Source: Paenalcaligenes sp035301625 (lineage in GTDB: Bacteria > Pseudomonadota > Gammaproteobacteria > Burkholderiales > Burkholderiaceae_B). From it: DNA of 37,789 nucleotides. Below the pieces are notes generated by a model that was given only the letters and a program-made list of their open reading frames with translations, was not told the origin of the DNA and searched no databases. A program made the translations under genes and the position numbers. The stretch is from positions 1 through 37,789 of the forward strand of contig DATGTW010000047.1 in NCBI GenBank assembly GCA_035301625.1. Reading direction: 5' to 3'. The first letter of the stretch is position 1, and each line of letters opens with the position of its first letter. Of the stretch, positions 1 through 8,474 are shown in pieces.

Positions 1-77
1 ACCGTAAAGTCGCCATACCCCAAAGAGACATCGGTAAAACGAATCAGCGGTTGATTAGAATGTATGCTCGCACTCAT
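1..77 (-). CDS. ABC-type ATP-binding protein, N-terminal fragment (runs off left edge)
   Basis: Reading leftwards from an ATG whose first base is 77 gives 25 complete codons open to the window edge. The translation includes PLIRFTDVSLGYGDF, the usual first beta strand and A-loop region of an ABC ATPase, where an aromatic residue (here Tyr of GYGDF) stacks on the adenine. The Walker A motif would lie outside the window. The gene is divergent from glcD across about 240 bp. Which ABC subfamily it belongs to (importer, Mla-type or ABC-F) cannot be told from this fragment. Confidence 0.6.
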   Translation of the reverse strand, partial: MSASIHSNQPLIRFTDVSLGYGDFT

Positions 78-320
78 GATCGATTGGTGGCCCTTTGCCG
101 TCGTGGCGAATACTTGAAACAATAGGGTGTACTGTGTGGGAGTACTTGCTGCTTTACAGCACTAAAGAGTAAAAGATAACATAGCTGAGTTTTGCTTACG
201 AGATCCACACACCTAAAAGAACAAAAGGTAGGCCTTTCAGGGTTATACCGTCAAGACATTTAACATTAAACAAAGTAAAGTATAGAAAGTACGATAAACA
301 CTCTAATACCAAGGTCAGAC

Positions 321-1874
321 ATGAGCCAGGTTCAATCTTCAACACACACTACAGCACAGGTTTTAGAGCAGGAATCTGTATCCATGCTGTTTGCCGAGGC
401 AGATCAGGATTATTCTCATATTAATAAAGAGACCGTAGTCACCGCCCTCAAGGACGCACTGCCAGCGTCGATGGTGCTGCATACCGATGAACAATTACGT
501 CCCTATGAATGCGACGGGTTCATGCTGATGGCCCATGTGCCATTAGCTGTGGTGATGCCAGAGACCGAGGCCCAGGTGGTAACGGCAATTAAAGTTTGTG
601 CCCAACAGGGCGTGCCCATTGTAGCCCGCGGTGCCGGCACCGGCCTATCCGGCGGGGCAATCCCGCATCCCCATGGGGTGATCTTATCACTGGCCCGTTT
701 GAATCAAATTCTAAAGGTTGACCAGTATGCGCGTACAGCCACTGTGCAGCCAGGGGTGCGCAATATTCAGGTTTCTCAGGCAGCTGAGCCTTATGGGCTG
801 TACTACGCCCCCGATCCTTCTTCGCAAATTGCTTGCACAATTGGGGGTAACATCGCTGAAAATGCGGGCGGTGTGCATTGCCTGAAATACGGCCTCACAG
901 TGCACAATGTCTTGCGTATTCGTGGTATTACCGTTGATGGTGAAATTTTCGAGGTAGGCAGTCACGCGCTCGATACTCCTGGATATGACATGATGGCCCT
1001 TTTGATTGGTTCCGAGGGCATGCTGGCTGTTGTAACCGAGGTCACGCTCAAGCTCACGCCTACACCTCGTTTTGCGCAATGTATTTTGGCTAGCTTTGAT
1101 GCTGTTGAAAAGGCTGCAGATGCGGTAGCAGGCATTATTGCTGCTGGAATTATACCGGCGGGTCTCGAAATGATGGACCAACCAGCCACCATTGCTGCCG
1201 AGGAATTTGTGCGTGCTGGCTATCCGTTGGATGCCAAAGCCATGCTGATTTGCGAGTCAGACGGTACCCACGAAGAGGTAGCCGAAGAAATCGCTCGCAT
1301 CGAGGCAGTGCTCAATGAGTTTGGCGCTACAGAAATCAAGGTATCTCAATCAGACGAAGAGCGCGAGCTCTTTTGGGCGGGCCGTAAAGCTGCTTTCCCG
1401 GCGGCGGGGCGTATTTCCCCTGACTACCTATGCATGGATGGCACGATTCCTCGCAAACGTTTGGGCGAAATGTTAAATGCTATTACCGATATGGAAGAAA
1501 AATACGGTCTGCGTTGTCTTAACGTATTTCACGCTGGCGATGGGAATTTGCACCCCTTGGTTTTATATGACAGCAGTATCGAAGAAGAGCGCCTCAAGGC
1601 CCAGCAGTTTGGGGGTGAAATCCTCGAGTTGTCTGTATCCTTAGGGGGAACGATTACCGGTGAACACGGAGTCGGGGTCGAAAAGATTAACCAAATGTGC
1701 GTGCAGTTTGATGAACAAGAACGTGATCTGTTCTTTTCTATCAAACACGCTTTCGATGAGAACGCGTTGCTCAATCCGGGTAAAGCTATCCCAACACTCG
1801 ATCGTTGTGCCGAGTTCGGCATGATGCATGTCCATGGCGGACAGATTCCATTCCCACATCTGCCACGCTTTTAA
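321..1874 (+). CDS. glcD: Glycolate oxidase subunit GlcD (FAD-linked)
   Basis: FAD-binding catalytic subunit of glycolate oxidase, which oxidises glycolate to glyoxylate with GlcE and GlcF at the cytoplasmic membrane. 517 residues, close to the E. coli protein (about 499). The PCMH-type FAD domain shows ARGAGTGLSGGAIP and CTIGGNIAENAGGVHC in the first 200 residues. The FAD-oxidase C-terminal domain shows HAGDGNLHP and GTITGEHGVGVEK, carrying conserved histidines. The C-terminus MHVHGGQIPFPHLPRF is typical of GlcD rather than of D-lactate dehydrogenases. The ATG is preceded by AAGG seven bases upstream. It is first of a three-gene operon with glcE and glcF. A weak promoter candidate (TTTAAC, then TATAGA at 281-286) lies upstream. 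No glcC-type regulator is seen nearby. Confidence 0.95.
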   Translation: MSQVQSSTHTTAQVLEQESVSMLFAEADQDYSHINKETVVTALKDALPASMVLHTDEQLRPYECDGFMLMAHVPLAVVMPETEAQVVTAIKVCAQQGVPIVARGAGTGLSGGAIPHPHGVILSLARLNQILKVDQYARTATVQPGVRNIQVSQAAEPYGLYYAPDPSSQIACTIGGNIAENAGGVHCLKYGLTVHNVLRIRGITVDGEIFEVGSHALDTPGYDMMALLIGSEGMLAVVTEVTLKLTPTPRFAQCILASFDAVEKAADAVAGIIAAGIIPAGLEMMDQPATIAAEEFVRAGYPLDAKAMLICESDGTHEEVAEEIARIEAVLNEFGATEIKVSQSDEERELFWAGRKAAFPAAGRISPDYLCMDGTIPRKRLGEMLNAITDMEEKYGLRCLNVFHAGDGNLHPLVLYDSSIEEERLKAQQFGGEILELSVSLGGTITGEHGVGVEKINQMCVQFDEQERDLFFSIKHAFDENALLNPGKAIPTLDRCAEFGMMHVHGGQIPFPHLPRF

Positions 1875-1894
1875 GACCAGATGAGTATTTTCCA

Positions 1895-3001
1895 ATGACT
1901 GAAATGAATAACGAACACATGGATCCCATTGTGGCGCAATGGGTTGATCAGGTACGCGCTGCTCAGGCAGATAAAACGCAGTTGCGTTTGATCGGTTCTG
2001 ATAGCAAGCGTTTCTATGGCCATCCGACAGAAGGCGAAACAATGGTATTAACCGAGCACCAAGGGGTAATTGATTATGAACCCTCTGAACTCGTGATTAC
2101 CGTCAAGGGGGGAACACCCGTCGCCGAGATCGAAGAGCTATTGGCCAGCAAAAATCAGTTTTTACCTTTCGAGCCCCCGCTGTTCGGGGCAGATGCAACC
2201 ATCGCCGGCTGCGTGGCCAGTGGTCTGGCTGGACCGCGTCGTCCACAGGCGGGTGGGGTACGTGATTTTGTTTTGGGCGTGCAGCTTATCGACGGCCAGG
2301 GACGTTATATGACCTTTGGTGGTCAGGTGATGAAAAACGTCGCTGGTTATGATGTTTCGCGTTTATTAGCCGGTAGTTTGGGAACACTGGGTATTTTGAC
2401 CGAGCTTTCAATCAAAGTACTGCCCAAGCCCGTCAAGGAATTGACACTACAGCTAGATCGTTCACAAAAAGAAGCTTTGCATAAAATGAACACCTGGAGT
2501 GGGCAACCCATCCCTATATCGGCTTCATTGTGGCATGACGAGCAGCTGTTCATTCGTTTGTCAGGGGCACCCAATGCCCTTGAAGTAGCGCAAGAGACCA
2601 TACAGGGAACCCCACTGGATGAGGCCCAAGCCCAAACCCTATGGCAAGAGGTGCGCGAGCAGAAATATGCTTGGTTCCAGGCCGGGGGAGCACAGGCAAA
2701 CAAGCCTTTATGGCGTTTATCTGTCCCCAGCACAACCGAACCTATTTTGGATGACCATCCCCAGTTAATCGAGTGGGGCGGGGCTTTACGTTGGTGTTTT
2801 AGTGATTTGCCCGCTGAAACACTCCGCGCTCAGGTCGAGGAGATTGGCGGAACGGCCACAGTATTTCGTCAAAATGGCGCTGATCTTGCTGTATTTCATC
2901 CTTTGGACCCAGTTATTCTGGGAATACAACAGCGTTTGAAAGAAAAATTTGATCCAGCGGGTATTTTTAACCCAGGCAGAATTTACCCAGGGGAGCTCTA
3001 A
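1895..3001 (+). CDS. glcE: Glycolate oxidase subunit GlcE (FAD-binding)
   Basis: Second FAD-binding subunit of glycolate oxidase. From the ATG at 1895 it is 368 residues, near the E. coli length of about 350. It carries one PCMH FAD domain in the N-terminal half: PFEPPLFGADATIAGCVASG followed by GPRRPQAGGVRDFVLG, and then QVMKNVAGYDVSRLLAGSLG, all typical of GlcE. The C-terminus ends with FDPAGIFNPGRIYPGEL, as in this family. An open frame extends back to a TTG at 1805 inside glcD, but that stretch is the glcD 3' end in another frame, so the ATG 20 bases after the glcD stop is preferred. The stop codon shares one base with the glcF ATG (TAATG), which suggests coupled translation. Confidence 0.93.
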   Translation: MTEMNNEHMDPIVAQWVDQVRAAQADKTQLRLIGSDSKRFYGHPTEGETMVLTEHQGVIDYEPSELVITVKGGTPVAEIEELLASKNQFLPFEPPLFGADATIAGCVASGLAGPRRPQAGGVRDFVLGVQLIDGQGRYMTFGGQVMKNVAGYDVSRLLAGSLGTLGILTELSIKVLPKPVKELTLQLDRSQKEALHKMNTWSGQPIPISASLWHDEQLFIRLSGAPNALEVAQETIQGTPLDEAQAQTLWQEVREQKYAWFQAGGAQANKPLWRLSVPSTTEPILDDHPQLIEWGGALRWCFSDLPAETLRAQVEEIGGTATVFRQNGADLAVFHPLDPVILGIQQRLKEKFDPAGIFNPGRIYPGEL

Positions 3002-4257
3002 TGCATACTTCATTGTCGCCAGAGTTTTTGAACACCGAAGAAGGTGAAAAGGCGAAAGATCTCATTTCAAAATGCGTACACTGCGGGTTTTGTAATGCGA
3101 CCTGTCCGACGTACCAGTTGGTCGGTGACGAGCTGGACGGCCCGCGCGGTCGCATTTACCTCATGAAAGAGGTGTTTGAGGGCAAAGCGCCCACCAGAGT
3201 CACCCAAGAGCATTTGGATCGTTGTCTGACCTGTCGGGCATGTGAAACTACCTGTCCTTCAGGTGTTCAGTACGGCCAGTTGCTGGACTTGGGCAAGGCC
3301 GTGGTTGATCGCAAAGTCGAACGCTCGCGTCCGGAACAACTGTGGCGCTGGGCAGTACGCGAGGTAGTCTCCGAGCCCACGCGTTTTAAACGTGCTCTTA
3401 GCATAGGACAGCGTGTTAAACCATTGCTACCCAAAGCACTCAAAGAAAAACTGCCACCGCGCGAACCGCACGACACAGCAGCCCTGCAATGGCCCACCGC
3501 AAAACGCGAACGCCAAATGCTGGTATTGGAAGGCTGTGTACAACCCGCGTTATCTCCTGAAATCAACGCCGCTGCAGCGCGCGTACTGGATCGTTTTGGC
3601 ATTCAACTGGTGCGTGTGGATAACGCCGGCTGCTGTGGAGCCGTACGCCATCACAATGATGACAAAGCAGGTGCCCAAGAACAAGCACGTCGCAACATTG
3701 ATGCCTGGTGGCCATTTATTGACAGCGGTGCGGTAGAAGCCGTTGTCATGACAGCCAGTGGATGTGGTGCCGAAGTGCAAGACTACGGTATGTTGCTGGA
3801 AAATGACCCGGCCTATTCAGCTAAAGCCCAACGCGTTGCCGAGCTCAGCAAAGATATCAGCGTGATCGTATCTGAAGAGCTAGAGCGCTTAGGCAGTGAT
3901 TTTGAATCACGCGATCAACAAACAGCAGTAGCCATCCAAGAACCCTGCACCTTCCAGCACGCACTGCGCGACAAAGTATCCATAGCTCAACTGATGGAAC
4001 GCTTTGGCTATACACCCCAAATACCGAAAGATGCCCATTTGTGCTGTGGATCAGCAGGAACCTACTCAATTTTCCAACCTGAACTATCCAAACAACTACG
4101 TGCAAACAAGCTGGATAACCTACTTGTCGACGGCCCCCGTTATGTAGCGACTGCTAATATCGGTTGCCAAACACACCTGGGCGAAGCCAGCGAAGTACCC
4201 GTACTACACTGGATTGAACTAGCAGACCAGGCACTGGGAAACCCGAAACAAGCATGA
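3001..4257 (+). CDS. glcF: Glycolate oxidase iron-sulfur subunit GlcF
   Basis: Iron-sulfur subunit that passes electrons from the GlcD/GlcE flavins towards the quinone pool. 418 residues (E. coli about 407). Two 4Fe-4S ferredoxin motifs lie near the N-terminus, CVHCGFCNATCP and CLTCRACETTCP. They are followed by two cysteine-rich CCG domains, with CCGAVRHH near residue 215 and CCGSAGTYSI near residue 350. The start overlaps the glcE stop by one base. An oddity is that the 3' part (3901-4140) is C-rich rather than G-rich on the coding strand, unlike its own 5' part and its neighbours; see findings. A terminator follows 39 bases after the stop. Confidence 0.94.
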   Translation: MHTSLSPEFLNTEEGEKAKDLISKCVHCGFCNATCPTYQLVGDELDGPRGRIYLMKEVFEGKAPTRVTQEHLDRCLTCRACETTCPSGVQYGQLLDLGKAVVDRKVERSRPEQLWRWAVREVVSEPTRFKRALSIGQRVKPLLPKALKEKLPPREPHDTAALQWPTAKRERQMLVLEGCVQPALSPEINAAAARVLDRFGIQLVRVDNAGCCGAVRHHNDDKAGAQEQARRNIDAWWPFIDSGAVEAVVMTASGCGAEVQDYGMLLENDPAYSAKAQRVAELSKDISVIVSEELERLGSDFESRDQQTAVAIQEPCTFQHALRDKVSIAQLMERFGYTPQIPKDAHLCCGSAGTYSIFQPELSKQLRANKLDNLLVDGPRYVATANIGCQTHLGEASEVPVLHWIELADQALGNPKQA

Positions 4258-4295
4258 TGACCTAACAAATCAGGCATCGCTAAATAAAATTCAAA

Positions 4296-4323
4296 ACCTG
4301 GGCTGAACAGCTCGGGTTTTTTT
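4296..4323 (+). terminator. Rho-independent terminator of glcDEF
   Basis: ACCTGGGCTG at 4296-4305 pairs with CAGCTCGGGT at 4308-4317, with two G-U pairs; the innermost bases form a tetraloop. A run of seven T follows at 4317-4323. It sits between the convergent glcF and pgi genes, 39 bases after the glcF stop, and is oriented to end the glc operon. Confidence 0.85.
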
Positions 4324-4392
4324 ATAAACACAACGAGACATTGAAAAACAACTCTCGCAGGACGACTGAGCAGCAGCCCTGCAGCAGGCAAC

Positions 4393-5976
4393 CTACGAAC
4401 CCTTGCCCATTGTCCGCTTGAAAGTCTCAATCCAGTGCTGCGTAGAGGCATCTGGGGTGCGGCGTTGGTGTGAATTCTGAGCGGGGTTCTTAAACTCATC
4501 GATGATCCCAGAGGCCAAGTTCTTGCCGTATTCCACGCCCCATTGATCGAAGGGGTTGATGCCCCAGATACGTGCCTGGACAGCGATTTTATGCTCGTAA
4601 AGGGCTAATAGAGCTCCTAGAGTATACGGAGATAAACGAGGCAATACGATGAGTGTATTAGGACGTCCGCCTTGATGCACACGATGTTTGGCTAGCCAAG
4701 AGGCAGTGTCTGGATCATGACCTTGGCGCAAGCATTCATTGAGGGCTTGTTCATAATTTTTACCAACTAACATGGCTTCTCGTTGTGCCAAGCAGTTGGC
4801 CAGTAAGCATTGGTGGTGTTCGAGCCACTGGTGATCAGCGCCTTGGCAGACAATAAAATCAACGGGGGCTCCGTCACTGCCTTGGTGCAGCCATTGGAAA
4901 AAAGTATGTTGTGCGTCGGTGCCCGGCATGCCCCAAACGGCTGGACCAGTGGGTACGGTGATCGGATTGCCTTCCAGATCTACAGATTTACCTAAAGACT
5001 CCATTTCCAATTGCTGTAAATAGGGGACCAGATCGCTTAGTCGGGAATCATAGGGTGCGATATTTAATGAACCATAGCCCAGCACGCTGCGATTTATCAG
5101 CCCAGCCAGGGCCATTTGTATGGGGGCATTGTTTTCCCAAGGAGCTTCCTCAAAGTGTTGGTCCATGGCCGCGGCTCCTGCATGCATGCCGGCCACAACA
5201 TCACTGTTGACTGCCAGTGCTGTAGTCAAGCTGACTGCAGACCAAACAGAAAAACGGCCGCCTACCCAATCCCAGAGCTTAAAGATTTGTGTGTTGGGGA
5301 TTCCAAAAGCATGTGCTGCTTCGGTATTGGCAGTGACAGCGACAATTTGACTGTAGGGATCAGTTACCCCGGCGGATTGAAGCCACTCAATGGCTCGCTG
5401 CGCATTGAGCAGGGTTTCCGCAGTAGAAAAAGATTTAGAGGCAATGACAATGAGTGTGTCATGGGGATTGAGATTAGCAGTGCCACTGGCAATAGCATGG
5501 CCGTCGATATTGGCAACAAAACGCACATTACGCCATAGCTTGGTATAGCCAAAGGCATTGACAGTCAATCGCACACCCCAATCGCTGCCGCCTATGCCAA
5601 TATGAACGATATGGCGCCAGCGCCGTGTCGCGTCAGCATGGCGTATAAAGGCATTCATGCGCTCACGTTCTTTGACCACCTCGGCGATGGGGGCGGGGGC
5701 GCGCAACATGGTATGCCAAGCAGCGCGGTTTTCAGTGGTGTTGATGGGCTCGCCATTTAAAAGTTGTGTTTGCCACTGGCGAAGCTCACGCACTTGTAGC
5801 AGTTGATTAGCGGCTGTTTCTAACGCTGTGCTATAGCGTTGTCCACTCAGATCAACAGTGAGGCTGGCCGCCGGAAAGAGGCGTACACGTTTTGGGTTGA
5901 CCTCGGCCTGTTTGGCTTGCCGACAAAAGTCTTGCCACTCGGAGAGTGCTTCTAAAGGTGCTATAGAATGTGCCAA
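4393..5976 (-). CDS. pgi: Glucose-6-phosphate isomerase
   Basis: Interconverts glucose 6-phosphate and fructose 6-phosphate in the cytoplasm. 527 residues, slightly shorter than the E. coli enzyme (549). It contains HIGIGGSDWGVRL, VIASKSFSTAET (phosphate-binding serines and threonines), PGI signature 1 as VGGRFSVWSAVSL, and signature 2 as GINPFDQWGVEYGKNLA with the conserved Gln, Glu and Lys. The start is a TTG: the frame holds no ATG or GTG between it and the upstream in-frame TAA, and a strong GGAGGGAG lies about nine bases before it. It is convergent with glcF and divergent from ttuC. Start assignment is good despite the rare codon. Confidence 0.94.
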   Translation of the reverse strand: MAHSIAPLEALSEWQDFCRQAKQAEVNPKRVRLFPAASLTVDLSGQRYSTALETAANQLLQVRELRQWQTQLLNGEPINTTENRAAWHTMLRAPAPIAEVVKERERMNAFIRHADATRRWRHIVHIGIGGSDWGVRLTVNAFGYTKLWRNVRFVANIDGHAIASGTANLNPHDTLIVIASKSFSTAETLLNAQRAIEWLQSAGVTDPYSQIVAVTANTEAAHAFGIPNTQIFKLWDWVGGRFSVWSAVSLTTALAVNSDVVAGMHAGAAAMDQHFEEAPWENNAPIQMALAGLINRSVLGYGSLNIAPYDSRLSDLVPYLQQLEMESLGKSVDLEGNPITVPTGPAVWGMPGTDAQHTFFQWLHQGSDGAPVDFIVCQGADHQWLEHHQCLLANCLAQREAMLVGKNYEQALNECLRQGHDPDTASWLAKHRVHQGGRPNTLIVLPRLSPYTLGALLALYEHKIAVQARIWGINPFDQWGVEYGKNLASGIIDEFKNPAQNSHQRRTPDASTQHWIETFKRTMGKGS

Positions 5977-6149
5977 GGTGGACTCCCTCCACTGAAGAAT
6001 AATGCGAGTAGGTTAAAATTTCATTTATTTTAGCTGTTGGTAGGAGTTCTGCCTAATGAATGGGTCAGATTAGCTGTCTTTTTAAAGGGCAGCAGTATTT
6101 TAAATTCAAGATTTCAGTGATTCGGCTGATCAGTTTTCGGAGGAATAGA

Positions 6150-7226
6150 ATGCAGGCACACAAGATTGCAGTAATGGCTGGGGATGGTATCGGTCAAGAA
6201 GTTATGCCTGAAGGTTTGCGGGTATTGGAAAAGGTTTGCGCCAAATATGGCATCAAGCTAGAGCTGTACCACTTTGATTGGGCTTGTGCCGATTATTATC
6301 AAAAACATGGGCAAATGATGCCTGATGATTGGCAACAACAGCTTGAAGGTTTTGAGGCTGTTTTATTTGGTGCTGTGGGTTGGCCTGAGGTTGTGCCCGA
6401 TCATATTTCCTTGTGGGAGTCTTTATTAAAATTCCGTCGCGATTTCGATCAGTATATTAATTTGCGTCCGGTGCGTTTATTGCCAGGGGTGCCTAGCCCG
6501 TTGGCCAATAAAAAACCAGGTGATATTGATTTTGTGGTGGTTCGTGAGAACACCGAGGGTGAGTATACCAACTTGGGGGGCCGTATTTTTTCAGGTACTG
6601 AACGCGAGATGGTGATTCAGGAGTCTGTGTTTACGCGCACCGGTGTGGATCGTGTGTTGCATTTTGCTTTTGATGTCGCGCAAAAGCGCTCGGCTCGTCA
6701 CTTAAGTGCCGCAACCAAATCTAATGGTATTGCTATTTCAATGCCTTATTGGGATGAGCGTTTGGCTGAAATAGCTAAAGAATACCCTGAGGTCCGTTGG
6801 GATAAGCATCACATTGATATTATGACGGCACGATTTGTGTTGCAGCCCGAGTTTTTTGATGTGGTTGTAGCGACAAATTTGTTTGGAGATATTTTGTCTG
6901 ATTTGGGCCCCGCCTGCACAGGAACCATTGGGGTAGCTCCTTCGGCTAATTTGAATCCAACACGTCAATGGCCCTCTTTGTTTGAGCCGGTACATGGTTC
7001 GGCACCGGACATTTTTGGGCAAAATATTGCTAATCCCATTGCCATGATTTGGTCTGCTGCCCTGATGGTTGATTTCTTGGGCGATAGCCAAGGGGTTTAT
7101 AAACAGGCTCATGATGACATAATTCAGGCCATTGAGCAGTGTTTGAGCACTGGGCCACGCACCCCAGATTTGTCGGGGCAGGCCAGCACCACCGATGTGG
7201 GCAAGGCCATTGCAGCCAGTATTTAA
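6150..7226 (+). CDS. ttuC: Tartrate / D-malate dehydrogenase (decarboxylating), TtuC/DmlA family
   Basis: NAD- and Mn-dependent beta-decarboxylating dehydrogenase of the isocitrate/isopropylmalate family. Starting at the ATG at 6150, behind GGAGG, it is 358 residues. It opens with IAVMAGDGIGQEVMPEG and shows WPEVVPDHISLWESLLKFRR, which is very like E. coli DmlA. The family signature is NLFGDILSDLGPACTGTIG with its metal-binding aspartates, followed by EPVHGSAPDI. Substrate could be D-malate (to pyruvate), tartrate, or both; sequence alone does not separate these, and I recognise no ttu permease or regulator here. An upstream in-frame codon at 6060 exists, but without a ribosome binding site and outside the family length. 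It is divergent from pgi and convergent with the flavin reductase gene. Confidence 0.9.
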   Translation: MQAHKIAVMAGDGIGQEVMPEGLRVLEKVCAKYGIKLELYHFDWACADYYQKHGQMMPDDWQQQLEGFEAVLFGAVGWPEVVPDHISLWESLLKFRRDFDQYINLRPVRLLPGVPSPLANKKPGDIDFVVVRENTEGEYTNLGGRIFSGTEREMVIQESVFTRTGVDRVLHFAFDVAQKRSARHLSAATKSNGIAISMPYWDERLAEIAKEYPEVRWDKHHIDIMTARFVLQPEFFDVVVATNLFGDILSDLGPACTGTIGVAPSANLNPTRQWPSLFEPVHGSAPDIFGQNIANPIAMIWSAALMVDFLGDSQGVYKQAHDDIIQAIEQCLSTGPRTPDLSGQASTTDVGKAIAASI

Positions 7227-7236
7227 ATCGTTGGGT

Positions 7237-7252
7237 GCCCCTCGGCAGGGGT
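7237..7252. terminator. Weak hairpin between convergent genes
   Basis: CCCCT at 7238-7242 pairs with AGGGG at 7247-7251 around a CGGC loop, in the 25-base gap between the ttuC stop and the convergent stop at 7252. There is no T run on either strand, so this is at best a weak or factor-assisted end for both transcripts. Confidence 0.3.
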
Positions 7253-7863
7253 TAGTCTTTGGGACGCGGCATTTCAAAAGCATGCTCTGGGTGGATGGAA
7301 AAATAACCCCCAGGGCCTCCTGCTCTTAGAATGGGTTCGGCACGGGTTGTTTGATAGATGCCGTCTTCCAGACAACTTTGATCAATGTAGACCGCGACCA
7401 CCTCGCCAAAAACGAACCAGGTTGGGAGACCATCACCATCATGGTTGGTGAGCTGTAAATGTTGGGTGACTTTACACTCAAAGCTAACAGGGGTTTCCGC
7501 CACCCGTGGTGCTTGGATGAGTTTACTGGGTGCAGGGGTGAGCCCAGCAAATTCGAACTCGTCAACGGACTGTGTCGTGCTGCTTTGGTTCATGGCCTTG
7601 GCCAGAGTTTGGGTTGCCAGATTCCAGCTAAATTCGCCTGTTTCGATGGCGTTGCGTACACTGTCCTTATAGCCGATACTAGAAAAGCCGACGATAGGTG
7701 GCCGATAATTAAACAAGTTGAAAAAACTATAAGGGGCCAAATTAAGCATCCCTTGCTGGCTGCGGGTACCAATCCAGCCGATCACGCGTGGGCCAACAAT
7801 GGCATTCATAGGGTCGTGGGGTAGTCCATGACCGTTTTTAGGCTCATAAAAATGTACTGTCAT
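7252..7863 (-). CDS. Flavin reductase-like domain protein (FMN-binding split barrel)
   Basis: 203 residues matching the flavin reductase-like / DIM6-NTAB family. The N-terminus DPMNAIVGPRVIGWIGTRS leads into NLAPYSFFNLFNYRPPIVGF, the usual flavin-binding segment, followed by KDSVRNAIETGEFSWNL. These proteins bind FMN or FAD and many reduce flavins with NAD(P)H or serve an unknown oxidoreductase partner; the substrate here is not known. The ATG at 7863 lies nine bases after the rfbC stop on the same strand, so the two are probably co-transcribed, with AGGA inside the rfbC end as a candidate ribosome binding site. No partner monooxygenase gene is adjacent. Confidence 0.82.
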   Translation of the reverse strand: MTVHFYEPKNGHGLPHDPMNAIVGPRVIGWIGTRSQQGMLNLAPYSFFNLFNYRPPIVGFSSIGYKDSVRNAIETGEFSWNLATQTLAKAMNQSSTTQSVDEFEFAGLTPAPSKLIQAPRVAETPVSFECKVTQHLQLTNHDGDGLPTWFVFGEVVAVYIDQSCLEDGIYQTTRAEPILRAGGPGGYFSIHPEHAFEMPRPKD

Positions 7864-7872
7864 TGTGGGTGG

Positions 7873-8421
7873 CTATCCTGTGTAGTGTTGTTGTAAAAAA
7901 TCGCGCAAGATAGGGTGGCGCTGATCTTGTTCTGAGACTATTGGTTGTTGGATGGGCCAAGGGATGGCCAAGTCTGGGTCCTGCCAATGCACTCCTGCCT
8001 GGCTGGAGGGGTCGTACAGCTCAGTGCATAAATAATGACAGTGTGCATTGGGACTAAGGGCCAGAAACCCATGGGCGTATCCAGGTGGTATCCAGAGCTG
8101 TTTACGGTTTTGTGCGCTCAGCTTCAGGCTAAAGTGTTGTTTGAATGTCGCCGATCGGGGATTAATATCAACAACAACATCAAAGATACACCCATGTGTG
8201 ACAAAAACAAGTTTTCCTTGTGGCTTGTTTAATTGCAGATGCAAGCCACGTAAAACATTTTGTTTTGAGTACGAGTGGTTTAGCTGCACAAACCCCTGTG
8301 CGATGCCAGCCTGCTGATAGCGTTGCAGGTGGTATTGCTCTACTAGGCCACCACGGGGGTCAGTGTGTTCATTAGGGATGAGTACCTGAACGCCGGCTAG
8401 TGGGGTAGTTTGTATTTGCAT
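7873..8421 (-). CDS. rfbC: dTDP-4-dehydrorhamnose 3,5-epimerase
   Basis: Epimerises dTDP-4-keto-6-deoxyglucose at C3 and C5 on the route to dTDP-L-rhamnose. 182 residues, the usual RmlC length. The cupin core shows VLRGLHLQ with the catalytic base His61, IPPGYAHGFLALS with His117, the aromatic Tyr136 and the dyad Asp148 in WQDPDLAIPW. The residue after the catalytic His is Leu where many homologues have Tyr or Phe, a mild difference. AGGA lies seven bases before the ATG. It is isolated: rfbA, rfbB and rfbD are not in the window, so either they are elsewhere or this epimerase serves another sugar nucleotide. Confidence 0.88.
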   Translation of the reverse strand: MQIQTTPLAGVQVLIPNEHTDPRGGLVEQYHLQRYQQAGIAQGFVQLNHSYSKQNVLRGLHLQLNKPQGKLVFVTHGCIFDVVVDINPRSATFKQHFSLKLSAQNRKQLWIPPGYAHGFLALSPNAHCHYLCTELYDPSSQAGVHWQDPDLAIPWPIQQPIVSEQDQRHPILRDFLQQHYTG

Positions 8422-8474
8422 GATGGGTTCCTGTGCGTGCTACGGTGTGCATGACAAGATAATGAGAGGTGAAA

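Noticed and set aside
711..1181. Long minus-strand open frame inside glcD (156 codons)
   Set aside because: It is antisense to a confident gene, has no family motifs and no ribosome binding site; other long antisense frames (for example 1641-2042, 6738-7283, 33227-33571) are of the same kind.
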